DNA from: Betaproteobacteria bacterium
GTDB taxonomy: Bacteria; Pseudomonadota; Gammaproteobacteria; Burkholderiales; Eutrophovitaceae
Direction: 5' to 3'
DNA length: 64,000 nucleotides
Assembly (NCBI GenBank): GCA_020354125.1
Contig: CP070643.1
Location: forward strand, 3,309,458 to 3,373,457
Shown here: positions 25,457 to 35,542 of the stretch, one piece after another
Position numbering within the stretch: position 1 is the stretch's first letter
Layout of the letters: every line of letters starts with the position of its first letter
Position numbers and translations under genes: made by a program
The notes under the pieces: generated by a model
Seen by the model: the letters and a program-made list of their open reading frames with translations, nothing else
Told to the model about the DNA's origin: nothing
Database searches by the model: none

Positions 25457-27466
25457 ATGTTTGAAAAGATCCTCATAGCTAATCGCGGTGAAATCGCGGT
25501 GCGCGTTGCCCGCACCGCGCGGCGCCTCGGTATCCGTTCTGTCGCTGTTTATTCCGAAGCTGACGCCGGCGCCATGCATACCGAAGTTTGTGACGAAGCT
25601 TATTTGATTGGTGGTGCAGCGGCACGAGACTCTTACCTGCACGGCGAACGCATTATCCAGGTCGCGCGAAAGACCGGTGCGCAAGCGATCCACCCGGGTT
25701 ACGGATTTCTCTCGGAGAATGCCGCATTTGCCCGGGCCTGTGATGAGGCTGGCATCGTGTTTATCGGCCCGCAGGCGTCGGCGATGGAGGCGATGGGTTC
25801 AAAGAGTGCGGCGAAGAAGCTGATGGAGCAAGCCGGCGTGCCGTTGGTGCCGGGTTATCACGGCGAGAATCAGGACGATGCGCTGCTTGAACTTGAAGCT
25901 GATCGTATCGGCTACCCAATACTGATCAAAGCAGTTGCCGGTGGTGGCGGCAAGGGAATGCGAATTGTCGAACAGCGCAAGGCGTTCCGTGATTCGCTCG
26001 ACGGCGCCAGGCGCGAAGCCAAGTCAAGTTTCGGTGACGATCGCGTGCTGATCGAAAAATACCTGGAGCGGCCACGTCATATCGAGATCCAGGTTTTTGC
26101 TGATCACAATGGTAATGCCGTCCATCTGTTCGAGCGCGATTGTTCCTTGCAGCGCCGCTACCAGAAAGTCATCGAAGAGGCGCCGGCGCCAGGTATCGCC
26201 GAAGCGCGCCGACAGCAAATGGGGGAGGTGGCGCTAAAGGCGGCACGAGCGGTCGGTTATGTGGGCGCAGGCACGGTTGAGTTCATCGTCGACGCGAGCG
26301 GTCAGTTCTATTTCATGGAAATGAATACACGCTTGCAGGTTGAGCACCCGGTCACCGAAATGATTACCGGCATCGATCTTGTCGAATGGCAATTCTGTGT
26401 GGCGGCGGGACAAAACCTGCCGCTCATGCAGCCGGCGCTGGAACATCACGGCCACGCGTTCGAAGCGCGTGTTTACGCTGAAGACCCGGAGAACGGTTTT
26501 CTACCGGCTGCGGGCACCATCAGTCACCTGCGCCAACCGGGCGAGTCTGAACATGTTCGTATTGATACCGGTGTGCGCGCCGGAGACGAGATTGGTACCA
26601 ATTATGATCCGATGATCGCCAAAGTCATTGCTTGGGACGTCGACCGTGCCTCGGCCTTGCGCAGGCTGCGTAGCGCACTTGCCGAATACCAATTGGCGGG
26701 CGTGAAAAACAACATTGCATTCTTGCTCAACCTGACCGCGCTTGGCGCTTTTGAGGGTGCCGATGCGGAGCCGTCGTTGCTCGATACCGGGCTAATCGAA
26801 CGTCATAGCAACGATTTGTTTCCGGAGGCGCAACCCGCCTCCAACACGGTGCTGGCGCTGGCAGTTCTGTCTGAAGTGTTGCGCGAACGCGAACGAGCCA
26901 GAAATCTTGCCAACGCCAGTACCGATCCGTACTCACCCTGGCATCTTAGTGATGGTTGGAGGCTGAACGAGGACAATCACCATACGTTCGTGTTTCTCGA
27001 CAATGGACGCCAAGTTACCGTTACCGCGCACTATCGGGCGGGCGGTTTTTTGCTCGAGTTGCCGGATGGCGAGATGCTGGTGCGTGGAGAGGACGAGGGC
27101 GACAATCACTTGGTTGCCGACCTTGATGGGGTGCGCGTTACCGCAACTGTCGTTCATGAGGCAGACGCACTAACGGTATTCGTGTTTGGTGCGTGCCATC
27201 GCCTCGAACGGGAGCGACTTGCCACTGTCGAAGACGAGGAACCGGGCAGACTACTGGTGTCGCCGCTACCGGGCAGCGTGGCTCAGGTGCTGGTCGAAGA
27301 AGGTCAGACCGTTGATAAGGGGCAGGCTTTGATGATTGTTGAGGCGATGAAGATGGAACACACCATCGCGGCCCCACATGGCGGCCGGGTCGCGCAGATT
27401 TATTATTCTGCCGGTGAGCAGGTTGCCGAAGGCGCGCAACTGCTGGCAATGGAGGAAGAGGCATGA
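25457..27466 (+). CDS. liuD: Methylcrotonyl-CoA carboxylase, biotin carboxylase/BCCP (alpha) subunit
   Basis: The 669-aa protein has a biotin carboxylase domain (FEKILIANRGEIAVRVARTA; ATP-grasp loop KAVAGGGGKGMRIV; FMEMNTRLQVEHPVTEMITG). A linker follows, then a C-terminal biotinyl domain with IVEAMKMEHTI, whose second Lys is biotinylated. It carboxylates its biotin for the beta subunit. ATG 25457 gives the standard N-terminus. The stop overlaps the start of liuE (ATGA). Confidence 0.95.
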   Translation: MFEKILIANRGEIAVRVARTARRLGIRSVAVYSEADAGAMHTEVCDEAYLIGGAAARDSYLHGERIIQVARKTGAQAIHPGYGFLSENAAFARACDEAGIVFIGPQASAMEAMGSKSAAKKLMEQAGVPLVPGYHGENQDDALLELEADRIGYPILIKAVAGGGGKGMRIVEQRKAFRDSLDGARREAKSSFGDDRVLIEKYLERPRHIEIQVFADHNGNAVHLFERDCSLQRRYQKVIEEAPAPGIAEARRQQMGEVALKAARAVGYVGAGTVEFIVDASGQFYFMEMNTRLQVEHPVTEMITGIDLVEWQFCVAAGQNLPLMQPALEHHGHAFEARVYAEDPENGFLPAAGTISHLRQPGESEHVRIDTGVRAGDEIGTNYDPMIAKVIAWDVDRASALRRLRSALAEYQLAGVKNNIAFLLNLTALGAFEGADAEPSLLDTGLIERHSNDLFPEAQPASNTVLALAVLSEVLRERERARNLANASTDPYSPWHLSDGWRLNEDNHHTFVFLDNGRQVTVTAHYRAGGFLLELPDGEMLVRGEDEGDNHLVADLDGVRVTATVVHEADALTVFVFGACHRLERERLATVEDEEPGRLLVSPLPGSVAQVLVEEGQTVDKGQALMIVEAMKMEHTIAAPHGGRVAQIYYSAGEQVAEGAQLLAMEEEA

Positions 27467-28377
27467 AATATCCCGGTCAGGTCAAGATGGTCGAAGTGGG
27501 TCCCCGCGATGGTTTGCAGAATGAGAAGAAAACCGTGCCCACCGAGATCAAGGTCGAACTGATTGATCGGCTTGCTGCAGCCGGTTTGCCGGTGGTTGAG
27601 GCCGGCAGTTTTGTTTCTCCCAAGTGGGTGCCCCAAATGGCCGACACTGGTGAGGTGATGAGCCGGATTCATCGCCGCGACGGCGTGTCGTACCCGGTGT
27701 TGGTGCCAAACATGAAAGGTCTTGAAGCGGCGATTGCAGCCGGCATGACTGAGGTCGCCGGTTTTGCCGCAGCGACCGAAACGTTTTCACAGAAGAACAC
27801 CAACTGCTCAATCGCTGAATCGCTGCAACGTCAGGAAAACGTGTGTCGGGCGGCGCTTGATGCCGGCTTGCGCGTGCGCGGCTACATCTCGGTCGTTCTT
27901 GGGTGCCCTTACGAAGGGGAAGTCAAGCCTGATCAGGTTGCCGACGTGGTGAGGCGCCTGTGGGAGATGGGCTGTTACGAGATCTCTCTCGGCGATACGG
28001 TTGGTATGGGAACGCCGGCGAAGACGCAGCGCATGATCGAGGCAGTGTGCGCGCATGTGCCGGTCGAGAAACTAGGCGGGCATTTTCACGATACCTATGG
28101 CCAGGCGATCGCAAATATCCTGGCGTCGATGGAAATGGGTATGGCGACATTCGACAGCTCGGTTGCGGGGCTGGGAGGCTGTCCATACTCACCGGGCGCA
28201 ACAGGGAACGTCGCCACCGAAGATGTGCTCTACATGCTCGACGGAATGGGTATCGAGACCGGCGTCGATATGGATGCTCTCCTCGATGCCGCCGAGTTTA
28301 TCTGCACGCATCTGGATCGTCCGACAGTATCGCGCGCTGGACGTGCTCTGGCATTGAAGCGCCGCAAGGCAGCTTAG
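27463..28377 (+). CDS. liuE: Hydroxymethylglutaryl-CoA lyase
   Basis: The 304-aa TIM-barrel enzyme splits HMG-CoA into acetyl-CoA and acetoacetate, the last step of leucine breakdown. EVGPRDGLQNE at the N-terminus, the metal-binding HFHDTYGQA, and the Cys-containing signature SVAGLGGCPYSPGATGNVA are all intact. It overlaps liuD by 4 bases. Confidence 0.96.
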   Translation: MKYPGQVKMVEVGPRDGLQNEKKTVPTEIKVELIDRLAAAGLPVVEAGSFVSPKWVPQMADTGEVMSRIHRRDGVSYPVLVPNMKGLEAAIAAGMTEVAGFAAATETFSQKNTNCSIAESLQRQENVCRAALDAGLRVRGYISVVLGCPYEGEVKPDQVADVVRRLWEMGCYEISLGDTVGMGTPAKTQRMIEAVCAHVPVEKLGGHFHDTYGQAIANILASMEMGMATFDSSVAGLGGCPYSPGATGNVATEDVLYMLDGMGIETGVDMDALLDAAEFICTHLDRPTVSRAGRALALKRRKAA

Positions 28378-28453
28378 CCACGAAACGTGGCCTCCACCAA
28401 CTGACGGACACTAAAACTGCATTCGCTTTGGGAGCAAATTCAGAAACAACAGT

Positions 28454-28639
28454 ATGGGACGAATGACAGAGCAAGTCGCATCGCCATGCGTGAACATATG
28501 CCAGCTTAATCCGGAGACCGGTTATTGCATTGGCTGTATGCGCACGATTGATGAAATTGCCGACTGGCTCGAGATGACAAATGAGGAAAAGCGACAAGTG
28601 TTGAACCAGCTTGAAGAACGCAGAAAGGCGGCAGCGTGA
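28454..28639 (+). CDS. DUF1289 Cys-rich small protein
   Basis: The 61-aa protein contains C-x3-C...C-x2-C (SPCVNICQLN, GYCIGCMRTIDEIADW), the signature of DUF1289 proteins, which are presumed to bind a metal or Fe-S cluster. A second in-frame start lies at 28463. Its stop overlaps the GTG of the next gene, so the two are translated together. Confidence 0.85.
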   Translation: MGRMTEQVASPCVNICQLNPETGYCIGCMRTIDEIADWLEMTNEEKRQVLNQLEERRKAAA

Positions 28640-29208
28640 GTGAGAGCCCGTTGCCAACTCCGGCTCCGCGGGAGCCACTGCACACGCGCAAAGTAAAGTG
28701 CCAAGGCTATCGGCGTGAGGACGGTCTATACGACATTGAAGGCACGCTGATCGATGTCAAGAGTATGGATTTCCACAACATGGATCGTGGTCACGTGAAG
28801 CCCGGCGAGCCGATTCACGAAATGTGGATCAGGCTTACAGTCGACATTGATTTCAACGTGATCGACGTTGAAGCGAGAAACGTGTGGGGGCCCTACACCA
28901 TTTGCGGCGACATCACGCCAAACTTCAAGCGTCTCAAAGGACTGACGATCCAGCGCGGCTGGACCCAGAAAACCCGCGCGTTAGTCGGTGGCACCGAGGG
29001 CTGCACGCATCTGGTGGAACTGCTTGGACCGATTGCGACGACCGCCTTTCAAACGATCCATGGCGACCGGGTTGAACGCGATCAGCGGAAGGGCAGAAAA
29101 CAAAAGCCGGTACTCATCGGTTCGTGTCATGCATATGCCCCGGACAGCATCGTCGTCCTGAAACGGCATCCCGAGTACTATACCGGCGCAAAGAAACAAG
29201 TAGGCTGA
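28636..29208 (+). CDS. DUF2889 family protein
   Basis: The 190-aa protein has no signal peptide and no membrane segment. Its centre (YDIEGTLIDVKS, NVIDVEARNVWGPYTICGDI, EGCTHLVELLGPIATTAFQ) matches DUF2889, a family often found beside acyl-CoA catabolic genes in proteobacteria; no reaction is known. GTG start overlaps the DUF1289 stop. Confidence 0.8.
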   Translation: MSESPLPTPAPREPLHTRKVKCQGYRREDGLYDIEGTLIDVKSMDFHNMDRGHVKPGEPIHEMWIRLTVDIDFNVIDVEARNVWGPYTICGDITPNFKRLKGLTIQRGWTQKTRALVGGTEGCTHLVELLGPIATTAFQTIHGDRVERDQRKGRKQKPVLIGSCHAYAPDSIVVLKRHPEYYTGAKKQVG

Positions 29209-29257
29209 TGCCTATCCGCTTTTAGGTGGCGTAGCCGGTTTTTTTCCATGCGCCAGC

Positions 29258-29542
29258 CTAGCGGTGGCGATAACCGAACAACCAGTGACTCGTTACTGAA
29301 CCGACGTTACGCACCGTGTGTGAGGCATGTGCCGGGATAATCAATTCCTCGCCCGGCTTGGGACGGTAGGTCTTGCCACCGAACTCGAATTCGACATCCC
29401 CATCGATGACCATGACCACTTCATCGACATCATGGACGAAGTCAGCCCACACCTGTCCGGGCGAGTCGGTCCATACTTGACAACTGAAGCCACGTGCGCG
29501 CCAGTCTGCTTCTACTACTTTGACGTCAGGCGGGCTGCTCAT
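29258..29542 (-). CDS. Small cupin-domain protein
   Basis: The 94-aa protein is a single cupin barrel: DEVVMVIDGDVEFEFGGKTYRPKPGEELIIPAHASHTVRNVG. The first cupin motif has Asp/Glu in place of the usual two histidines, so metal binding is uncertain, while the second motif keeps HASH. It is convergent with the DUF2889 gene. Substrate unknown. Confidence 0.85.
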   Translation of the reverse strand: MSSPPDVKVVEADWRARGFSCQVWTDSPGQVWADFVHDVDEVVMVIDGDVEFEFGGKTYRPKPGEELIIPAHASHTVRNVGSVTSHWLFGYRHR

Positions 29543-29649
29543 GTCATTACACCCATCGCAAAGATCCTAGAAAAATCGCCACAAGCGGCCCGAGCACGCG
29601 ACACAGCAATCCATCGGTCGCAGCGTACTGGCGCAGTAACTTTCTGACT

Positions 29650-30522
29650 CTATTCCGCGTCGATCCAGTATTCCACGGTATACGGATGCTGCGCCATCCA
29701 TACACGGGCAGCAACATCCGGGGGCAATTTCTCTACGCTGATCATGTAGTCGAGTTCAGTGACCCATTTCACCGTCAGCTCCATCCGTTCCAGGATTTCA
29801 TAGATGTGCTTTGCAATCTTCCTCTTCGCCGATTTGTGCGCAACCAGCCAGGCCGTATCCGCTTCGCCGAGAATATTCTGCGGCTCTTCGAGAATGCGCA
29901 ACTTTGCCACCTTGTTCAGGTATTGCGGTTGCCACAATGGCATGACGAACCAGTTCTGCGCTTCGATGTTCTGATTGAAATATGCAATCCAGTCCTGTGC
30001 CTTCCCGGGCGCGAGATCGTAGCCTGCCTGAGACAGTGCGTATTCTTCCATCAGTGTCTTTGACCGCATCATCAGTCCGGAATCGGCACCGGGGCCGCGA
30101 ATGGTTTTCTGCATCTTGGCTGCTACCTCGGGCTTCGCCAGATCGGCGACGCTCTTGACGGCGGATGCCGGGACATATTCGGGCACCGCCCAGAACAACT
30201 TCGCGTCCGAGTACAGCGGTGTTACCAGGGACAGATTCTCTCCGTACTCTTCCCAGTACTTCTGATGTGTGTTCGGCAGCCACGCCGCTACAAACAAATC
30301 GAATTCACCGTCGGCGAGGAACGGATACATCACGCTGTGCGGACCTTTCTTCAACACGACGTTGTAGCCGGAGCGTTCCAGCGCATGCTTGAATAAGGCG
30401 GCGGTAGCCTCATAGAAGGACAAATTGACGTGTCCGATCACAATCGTGTCTGCCCTAACAGTGGAGGCAGCGAAAAAGGCGGCTGCCAGCACGGTGCAGC
30501 ACAAGCGCGAAACAAGCTTCAT
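29650..30522 (-). CDS. Glycine betaine/choline-type ABC transporter substrate-binding protein (OpuAC/ProX family)
   Basis: The start at 30522 gives a proper signal peptide (MKLVSRLCCTVLAAAFFAAS, cleaved after VRA). The mature 265 residues fit the OpuAC family: IGHVNLSFYEATAALFKHALE, then GEFDLFVAAWLPNTHQKYW with aromatic ligand-cage residues. No permease or ATPase is nearby, so this is an orphan receptor. It may serve a transporter elsewhere or work as a quaternary-amine sensor. Confidence 0.85.
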   Translation of the reverse strand: MKLVSRLCCTVLAAAFFAASTVRADTIVIGHVNLSFYEATAALFKHALERSGYNVVLKKGPHSVMYPFLADGEFDLFVAAWLPNTHQKYWEEYGENLSLVTPLYSDAKLFWAVPEYVPASAVKSVADLAKPEVAAKMQKTIRGPGADSGLMMRSKTLMEEYALSQAGYDLAPGKAQDWIAYFNQNIEAQNWFVMPLWQPQYLNKVAKLRILEEPQNILGEADTAWLVAHKSAKRKIAKHIYEILERMELTVKWVTELDYMISVEKLPPDVAARVWMAQHPYTVEYWIDAE

Positions 30523-30621
30523 TGGATTGATCTCCCGTAGTCTTCTATAGCGAGAATGTTGTTGTTGGGTTACGGCCTGTTTGGATGGTGCCCGACCGCG
30601 CAGGTTCCCCGTCATTCGATG

Positions 30622-31242
30622 TCAGCTGAGCGGCTTCATAACCACTTTTTGATAACAGGGTCGCTGACACAATCTGTCGAACCAGCTCTTCAGCGCGGTG
30701 TGTTGCGGACGCTCGATCGGCAGCGACATCCAGCGCCACACGGCGCAGCCCATCGGAATGTCGCCCATGGTGAATCGACTTCCGGCAATGTAGTCACGAT
30801 CCGACAGATGTACGTCGAGATAACCAAGAACTTCTGCACTTCGTGCGTGTGAGCGTTCGATTGCAGGCTGATCGCGCTGCTCGGGAGGTGTTCGCACCAG
30901 GTTCCAGAACAAGTCTTTGAACGCAGGCCAGAACACGGTGTTCATCCAGTCCATCCAGCGATCGGCAACGGCGCGCACCGCAAGGTCTTCCGGCCATAGC
31001 TCGCCAGCGCTGTCCCTGGCGGTGAGATAACGAACCACCGAATTGGATTCCCATAACACCAGACCATCAACTTCGACCGTTGGCACCAACCCATTCGGAT
31101 TCAGCGCACGATACTCCGGCGTGTCGACAATGCCGAACTCGCCACCGGCATCGATTCGCTCATAGGCAATGCCAAGTTCTTCGCAGGTCCACAGCACCTT
31201 ACCGACATTGACCGAATTGTCGCGCCCCCATATTTTCAACAT
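30622..31242 (-). CDS. Glutathione S-transferase family protein
   Basis: The 206-aa protein has a thioredoxin-like N-terminal domain with the active-site region WGRDNSVNVGKVLWTCEELGI. It also has the glutathione-binding NGLVPTVEVDGLVLWESNSVVRYL. The C-terminal domain is helical (DYIAGSRFTMGDIPMGCAVWRW). It is a cytosolic GST of unknown substrate, 9 bases from nudC on the same strand. Confidence 0.9.
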   Translation of the reverse strand: MLKIWGRDNSVNVGKVLWTCEELGIAYERIDAGGEFGIVDTPEYRALNPNGLVPTVEVDGLVLWESNSVVRYLTARDSAGELWPEDLAVRAVADRWMDWMNTVFWPAFKDLFWNLVRTPPEQRDQPAIERSHARSAEVLGYLDVHLSDRDYIAGSRFTMGDIPMGCAVWRWMSLPIERPQHTALKSWFDRLCQRPCYQKVVMKPLS

Positions 31243-31251
31243 CGTGTGTCC

Positions 31252-32100
31252 CTAGTGCACGCTTTTCAGTTCTTCGAGCGCGTCTTCGATGAGCCGGCGC
31301 GATATGCTGATGGTGCCGGGCAGTCTCTCGGGCAGTCGCTCGAGACTGAACCATTCTGCGGCCTCGATTTCACTGGGATCGGGTGTGATCTCACCTTTCG
31401 CGTAGTCGGCATGAAATGCAATCATCAGCGAGTGTGGAAATGGCCACGGTTGGCTTGCGAAATAGCGGATGTTGTTTATTTCGAGCCCGACCTCTTCGTG
31501 CACCTCGCGAACGATTGTCTGTTCCAAAGTTTCTCCGGGCTCAGTAAAGCCGGCCAGCGCTGAATACATACCCGGCGGAAAATGTGGTGATCGTGCCAGC
31601 AGGAACTCCGGCCCGCGGCGTACCAATACCATCACCGCCGGCGCGATGCGAGGATAGTGTAATTGCGCGCAGGAAGGGCACACTCTCGAGCGTTCGCCTT
31701 CTTTCAGCACCGTGCGGCTTCCGCAACGCCCGCAGAATTGGTGAGACCGGTCCCAGTCGACGATTTGAAACGCCCGTCCCGCCAATGCGAAGAGCATGTC
31801 GTCGAGCGCACCATACACGGCGCGCAAACCCGACCATTCCATACCCTTCGGAGCCGGAGTCGAGTCCTCGACTTCCGCGGCAAAACAGTGTTGTCCGCTC
31901 AGCTTGCCGAGGTATTGCTCGCGCAACGTTGTGAGGCCCAGCTGGCGGGGATCACGCACGGCAGGAATTTGTGCGCCGGTGTCGTCGCGCGCAACCAGAA
32001 TCTGGTTGCCAAGATAGATGAACCACAGCGCTGGCTCATCCACTTTTTCCGGCGCCGTGTATGACGCGACGAATCCCTTCGGTGCGGACAGAATCATCAT
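31252..32100 (-). CDS. nudC: NAD+ diphosphatase NudC (Nudix hydrolase)
   Basis: The 282-aa protein has the NudC-specific order of domains: an N-terminal domain, a zinc ribbon (FCGRCGSRT...CPSCAQLHYPR), the Nudix box GFTEPGETLEQTIVREVHEEVGLEIN (split here by function, key residues GE...RE..EE.G), and the NADH-type motif SQPWPFPHS. It hydrolyses NAD(H) and removes NAD caps from RNA. A second start codon follows the first immediately. Confidence 0.93.
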   Translation of the reverse strand: MMILSAPKGFVASYTAPEKVDEPALWFIYLGNQILVARDDTGAQIPAVRDPRQLGLTTLREQYLGKLSGQHCFAAEVEDSTPAPKGMEWSGLRAVYGALDDMLFALAGRAFQIVDWDRSHQFCGRCGSRTVLKEGERSRVCPSCAQLHYPRIAPAVMVLVRRGPEFLLARSPHFPPGMYSALAGFTEPGETLEQTIVREVHEEVGLEINNIRYFASQPWPFPHSLMIAFHADYAKGEITPDPSEIEAAEWFSLERLPERLPGTISISRRLIEDALEELKSVH

Positions 32101-32193
32101 GGCTGCTTGGACAACAAGTAACTGTGCGTATCGCGTTCGGCGGCGACGGTCACGACCGGTGGACAGTGTCCAGAGCCTCCGGCTCGCATCGAG

Positions 32194-34023
32194 TTAGCCT
32201 TTCTTCTTTTTGGGCATATACAGATCAGTAATCGAACCTTCTGCGATTTCCGCCGCAAAGAAGACTGTTTCAGACAGAGTCGGGTGTGGATGAATGGTTA
32301 GGCCGATGTCCTCAGCATCGGCGTCCATCTCGAGCGCCAGTACCGTTTCGGCGATCAGCTCACCAGCATTGGGTCCAACCATGCCAGCTCCGAGCAATCG
32401 CTTATTGTTTTTGTCGAATAGCAATTTGGTCATGCCCTCGTCTCGCGCGGTTGCCAGCGCGCGTCCGCTCGCCGCCCACGGAAACGTCGCTTTCTCGACG
32501 GCGATTCCCTGTGCTTTCGCCTGAGTTTCAGTCAGACCCATCCAGGCAATTTCCGGATCGGTGTAGGCGACCGACGGAATCGTGCGCGCGTCAAACGCAG
32601 CTTTATGGCCGGCGATCACTTCTGCGGCGAGCTTGCCTTCATGGGTTGCCTTGTGTGCCAGCATTGGCTCGCCGACGATGTCGCCAATGGCGTAGATGTG
32701 CGAAACGTTGGTGCGCATCTGCTTATCAATCGGAATGAAACCGCGGTCATCGACGTTCACGCCGGCAAACTCGGCACCGATATGCTTTCCGTTCGGCCGC
32801 CGACCTACGGCAAGCAGTACGCGATCGTAAACCTGCGGATCGGGCGCGTTGTCACCTTCAAAGGTGGCTTTGAGTCCGCTCTTCTGTGCCGTGAGCGAGG
32901 CTACTTTGGTTTTGACGTAAATGCCTTCATAGCGCTTTTCGAGACGCTTTTGCAGTGGCCGGATCAGATCGCGGTCAGCGCCGGGGATAAGACCGTCAGC
33001 GAGCTCCACCACTGATATCTTGGTGCCGAGTGCGTCATACACCGTGGCCATTTCCAGACCGATGATGCCGCCGCCAATGACGAGCATGCTCTTGGGCAGT
33101 TCGGTGAGCTTCAGCGCATCGGTCGAATCCATCAAACGCGAATCGTCGTAGGGCAAATCGGGAATGCGGGCTACCTCCGAGCCGGCAGCAATGATCGCCG
33201 AGTCGAACGAAATTTTCTTGATGCCATCGCGCGTCTGAACTTCGATCATTCGGGGCGAGACAAACTTGCCTGTGCCGTTCACGACTTGCACTTTGCGCTG
33301 TTTGGCGAGTCCCGCAAGCCCGCGCGTCAGGCGCTCGACGACGCCGTTCTTCCAGTTGCGCAGTTTGTCGACTTCGATCTTTGGCTTGGAGAACGCAACG
33401 CCAAACTCACTCATCTCCTCCGCTTCGGATATGACCCGCGCGGCGTGCAGCAAGGCTTTGGACGGAATGCAACCGACATTCAGGCACACTCCGCCGAGTG
33501 TGTCGTAGCGTTCGATAAGCACAACGTTTAATCCGAGGTCGGCGGCGCGGAAAGCAGCGGTATAGCCGCCGGGTCCGGAACCGAGCACCACCACCTGACC
33601 ATGGATATCTCCCTTGTCCGCCGCAGCCAGCGGCGCGACCGCAGCCGGCTGCGGGGGCGTTGCCTGTTTCGGCTCTGCTTGTTTTGACTCGGCAGCCGAC
33701 GCCGCCTCTTTCGCAGTTGCCGCCGCGGGAGCCGGTTGTGCAGCCTTTGTTTCGGGCGCCGGTTTGGCCTCAGCCGCCTCGCCGGCGGCGGCATCCAGCG
33801 TCAGGATCAGACTGCCTTCCGATACTGTTTCGTCGACTTTGACTTTCAGCTCTTTGACAGTGCCCGCTTCGGGTGAGGGCACGTCCATGGTCGCTTTGTC
33901 CGATTCGAGCGTGACCAGCGAGTCTTCTTTTTCAACGCGATCGCCCGGCTGAACAAGGATTTCGATGACAGGAACGTCTTTGAAATCGCCAATGTCCGGG
34001 ACTTTCACCTCAATCAGTGGCAT
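32194..34023 (-). CDS. lpdA: Dihydrolipoyl dehydrogenase (E3) with N-terminal lipoyl domain
   Basis: The 609-aa protein begins with a lipoyl domain (MPLIEVKVPDIGDF; lipoyl Lys in LESDKATMDVPSP). A long Ala/Pro/Lys linker follows, then the flavoprotein with redox disulfide GGVCLNVGCIPSK and C-terminal HPHPTLSE. E3 enzymes of this type reoxidise lipoyl groups of the pyruvate dehydrogenase complex. The E1 and E2 genes (aceE, aceF) that usually precede it are not adjacent; proA is upstream. Confidence 0.94.
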   Translation of the reverse strand: MPLIEVKVPDIGDFKDVPVIEILVQPGDRVEKEDSLVTLESDKATMDVPSPEAGTVKELKVKVDETVSEGSLILTLDAAAGEAAEAKPAPETKAAQPAPAAATAKEAASAAESKQAEPKQATPPQPAAVAPLAAADKGDIHGQVVVLGSGPGGYTAAFRAADLGLNVVLIERYDTLGGVCLNVGCIPSKALLHAARVISEAEEMSEFGVAFSKPKIEVDKLRNWKNGVVERLTRGLAGLAKQRKVQVVNGTGKFVSPRMIEVQTRDGIKKISFDSAIIAAGSEVARIPDLPYDDSRLMDSTDALKLTELPKSMLVIGGGIIGLEMATVYDALGTKISVVELADGLIPGADRDLIRPLQKRLEKRYEGIYVKTKVASLTAQKSGLKATFEGDNAPDPQVYDRVLLAVGRRPNGKHIGAEFAGVNVDDRGFIPIDKQMRTNVSHIYAIGDIVGEPMLAHKATHEGKLAAEVIAGHKAAFDARTIPSVAYTDPEIAWMGLTETQAKAQGIAVEKATFPWAASGRALATARDEGMTKLLFDKNNKRLLGAGMVGPNAGELIAETVLALEMDADAEDIGLTIHPHPTLSETVFFAAEIAEGSITDLYMPKKKKG

Positions 34024-34229
34024 ATCGTGTTTTCTTCTAGCGCTAGTTAATCAAAAATCAGTTACAAAGAAAGTTCGCACCAGGCTACATGCTTGCGAGC
34101 TTAGCAGTGTACCCGCAGTTGGTCGGTTGCAGTGGGTCCTAATGGATAAGGCGCACGGAGTGCAACCATGCCGCGCTTTGCGGCGGCGCTTGTTACTTTA
34201 TTTGTTCCGACAGCAGGACCGATTGAGCG

Positions 34230-35486
34230 TCAGGACCGGATATGACCGTCGCCCAATACGATCCACTTCAGTGACGTCAGACCTTCGAGGCCGACTGGAC
34301 CACGCGCATGTAGCTTGTCGGTTGCAATGCCGATTTCCGCCCCAAGGCCATACTCGTAGCCGTCGGCAAATCGCGTTGAAGCGTTGACCATAACCGAACT
34401 GGAATCGACTTCCCGAAGAAAGCGCCGCGCCCTGCTCCAGTCTTCCGTGACGATCGTATCGGTATGTTGCGAGCCATACTGCGCGATGTGATCCATCGCC
34501 TGATCGATTCCGTCGACCACGCGAATTGCCAGAATCGGCGCCAGATACTCCTCGTACCAGTCTTCCTCGGTTGCTGCGTTCATGCCCCCAACAATTGCGC
34601 TCGCCGCTGCGTCGCCGCGCAATTCCACACCCTTGTCGGTGTATATCTTCGCCAGCGGTGGAAGGATCTTTGTCGCGACGTCTTTGTGCACCAGCAGCGT
34701 TTCCATCGTGTTGCAAGTCCCGTAACGCTGGGTTTTGGCGTTGTCGGCGATGCGCAACGCTTTATCGGTGTCGGCGCGATCATCGATGTAGACGTGACAC
34801 ACGCCGTGCAAATGCTTCAGCACTGGTATACGAGCCTCGTTGCTTACGCGTTCGATCAGACCTTTGCCCCCGCGCGGCACGATGATGTCAACGTAATCCC
34901 GCAACGTGATCAGTTCACCAACCGCAGCCCGATCGGTCGTCTCGACTACTTGCACTGCATGCTCTGGCAGGCCTGCGGCGCGCAAACCCTCGTGCACGCA
35001 GGCGCCGATTGCCTTGTTCGAGTGAATCGCTTCGGAACCACCACGAAGAATCGCCGCGTTGCCGGCTTTCAAACACAATCCCGCTGCGTCTGCAGTGACG
35101 TTTGGACGCGACTCGTAGATGATGCCGATCACCCCCAGCGGCACGCGCATGTGCCCGACCTGAATGCCTGTTGGTCGGTACCGCACATCGCTGATTTCAC
35201 CTACCGGGTCGGGCAACTGTGCAATCTGGCGCAACCCGTCCGCCATCGCCGCAATTCGACTGTCGTTGAGCGTCAACCGGTCAACCAGGGCGGCTTCCAG
35301 TTCCCGGGTCTTGGCAGATTCCAGGTCCCTGGCATTGGCCTGCACCAGGGTGCTGGCATTGCGCTCGACGGCATCAGCAATGGTCTCCAGTGCCAGATCC
35401 TTGGCGCGGGTCTCGGCACGCGCCAGTTCACGCGCAGCAACGCGCGCCGCACGCCCTACCGAGTACATGTAAGACTGAATATCCAT
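34230..35486 (-). CDS. proA: Gamma-glutamyl phosphate reductase ProA
   Basis: The 418-aa NADPH-dependent enzyme of proline synthesis has the catalytic Cys in [36 protein letters not shown] and [12 protein letters not shown] belong to the cofactor-binding region. It makes glutamate-5-semialdehyde from glutamyl phosphate. It follows holA on the same strand, 56 bases away. Confidence 0.96.
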   Translation of the reverse strand: MDIQSYMYSVGRAARVAARELARAETRAKDLALETIADAVERNASTLVQANARDLESAKTRELEAALVDRLTLNDSRIAAMADGLRQIAQLPDPVGEISDVRYRPTGIQVGHMRVPLGVIGIIYESRPNVTADAAGLCLKAGNAAILRGGSEAIHSNKAIGACVHEGLRAAGLPEHAVQVVETTDRAAVGELITLRDYVDIIVPRGGKGLIERVSNEARIPVLKHLHGVCHVYIDDRADTDKALRIADNAKTQRYGTCNTMETLLVHKDVATKILPPLAKIYTDKGVELRGDAAASAIVGGMNAATEEDWYEEYLAPILAIRVVDGIDQAMDHIAQYGSQHTDTIVTEDWSRARRFLREVDSSSVMVNASTRFADGYEYGLGAEIGIATDKLHARGPVGLEGLTSLKWIVLGDGHIRS

Positions 35487-35542
35487 TTGAATCGGCCCCG
35501 AAAGTGAGAGGCGATTTTACCGCTATTCCGACAGCGGAAGGA

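Noticed and set aside
34464..35507. Long open frame (347 codons) opposite proA
   Set aside because: It is antisense to a complete ProA with all catalytic residues and has no family features; it reflects GC-rich codon bias.
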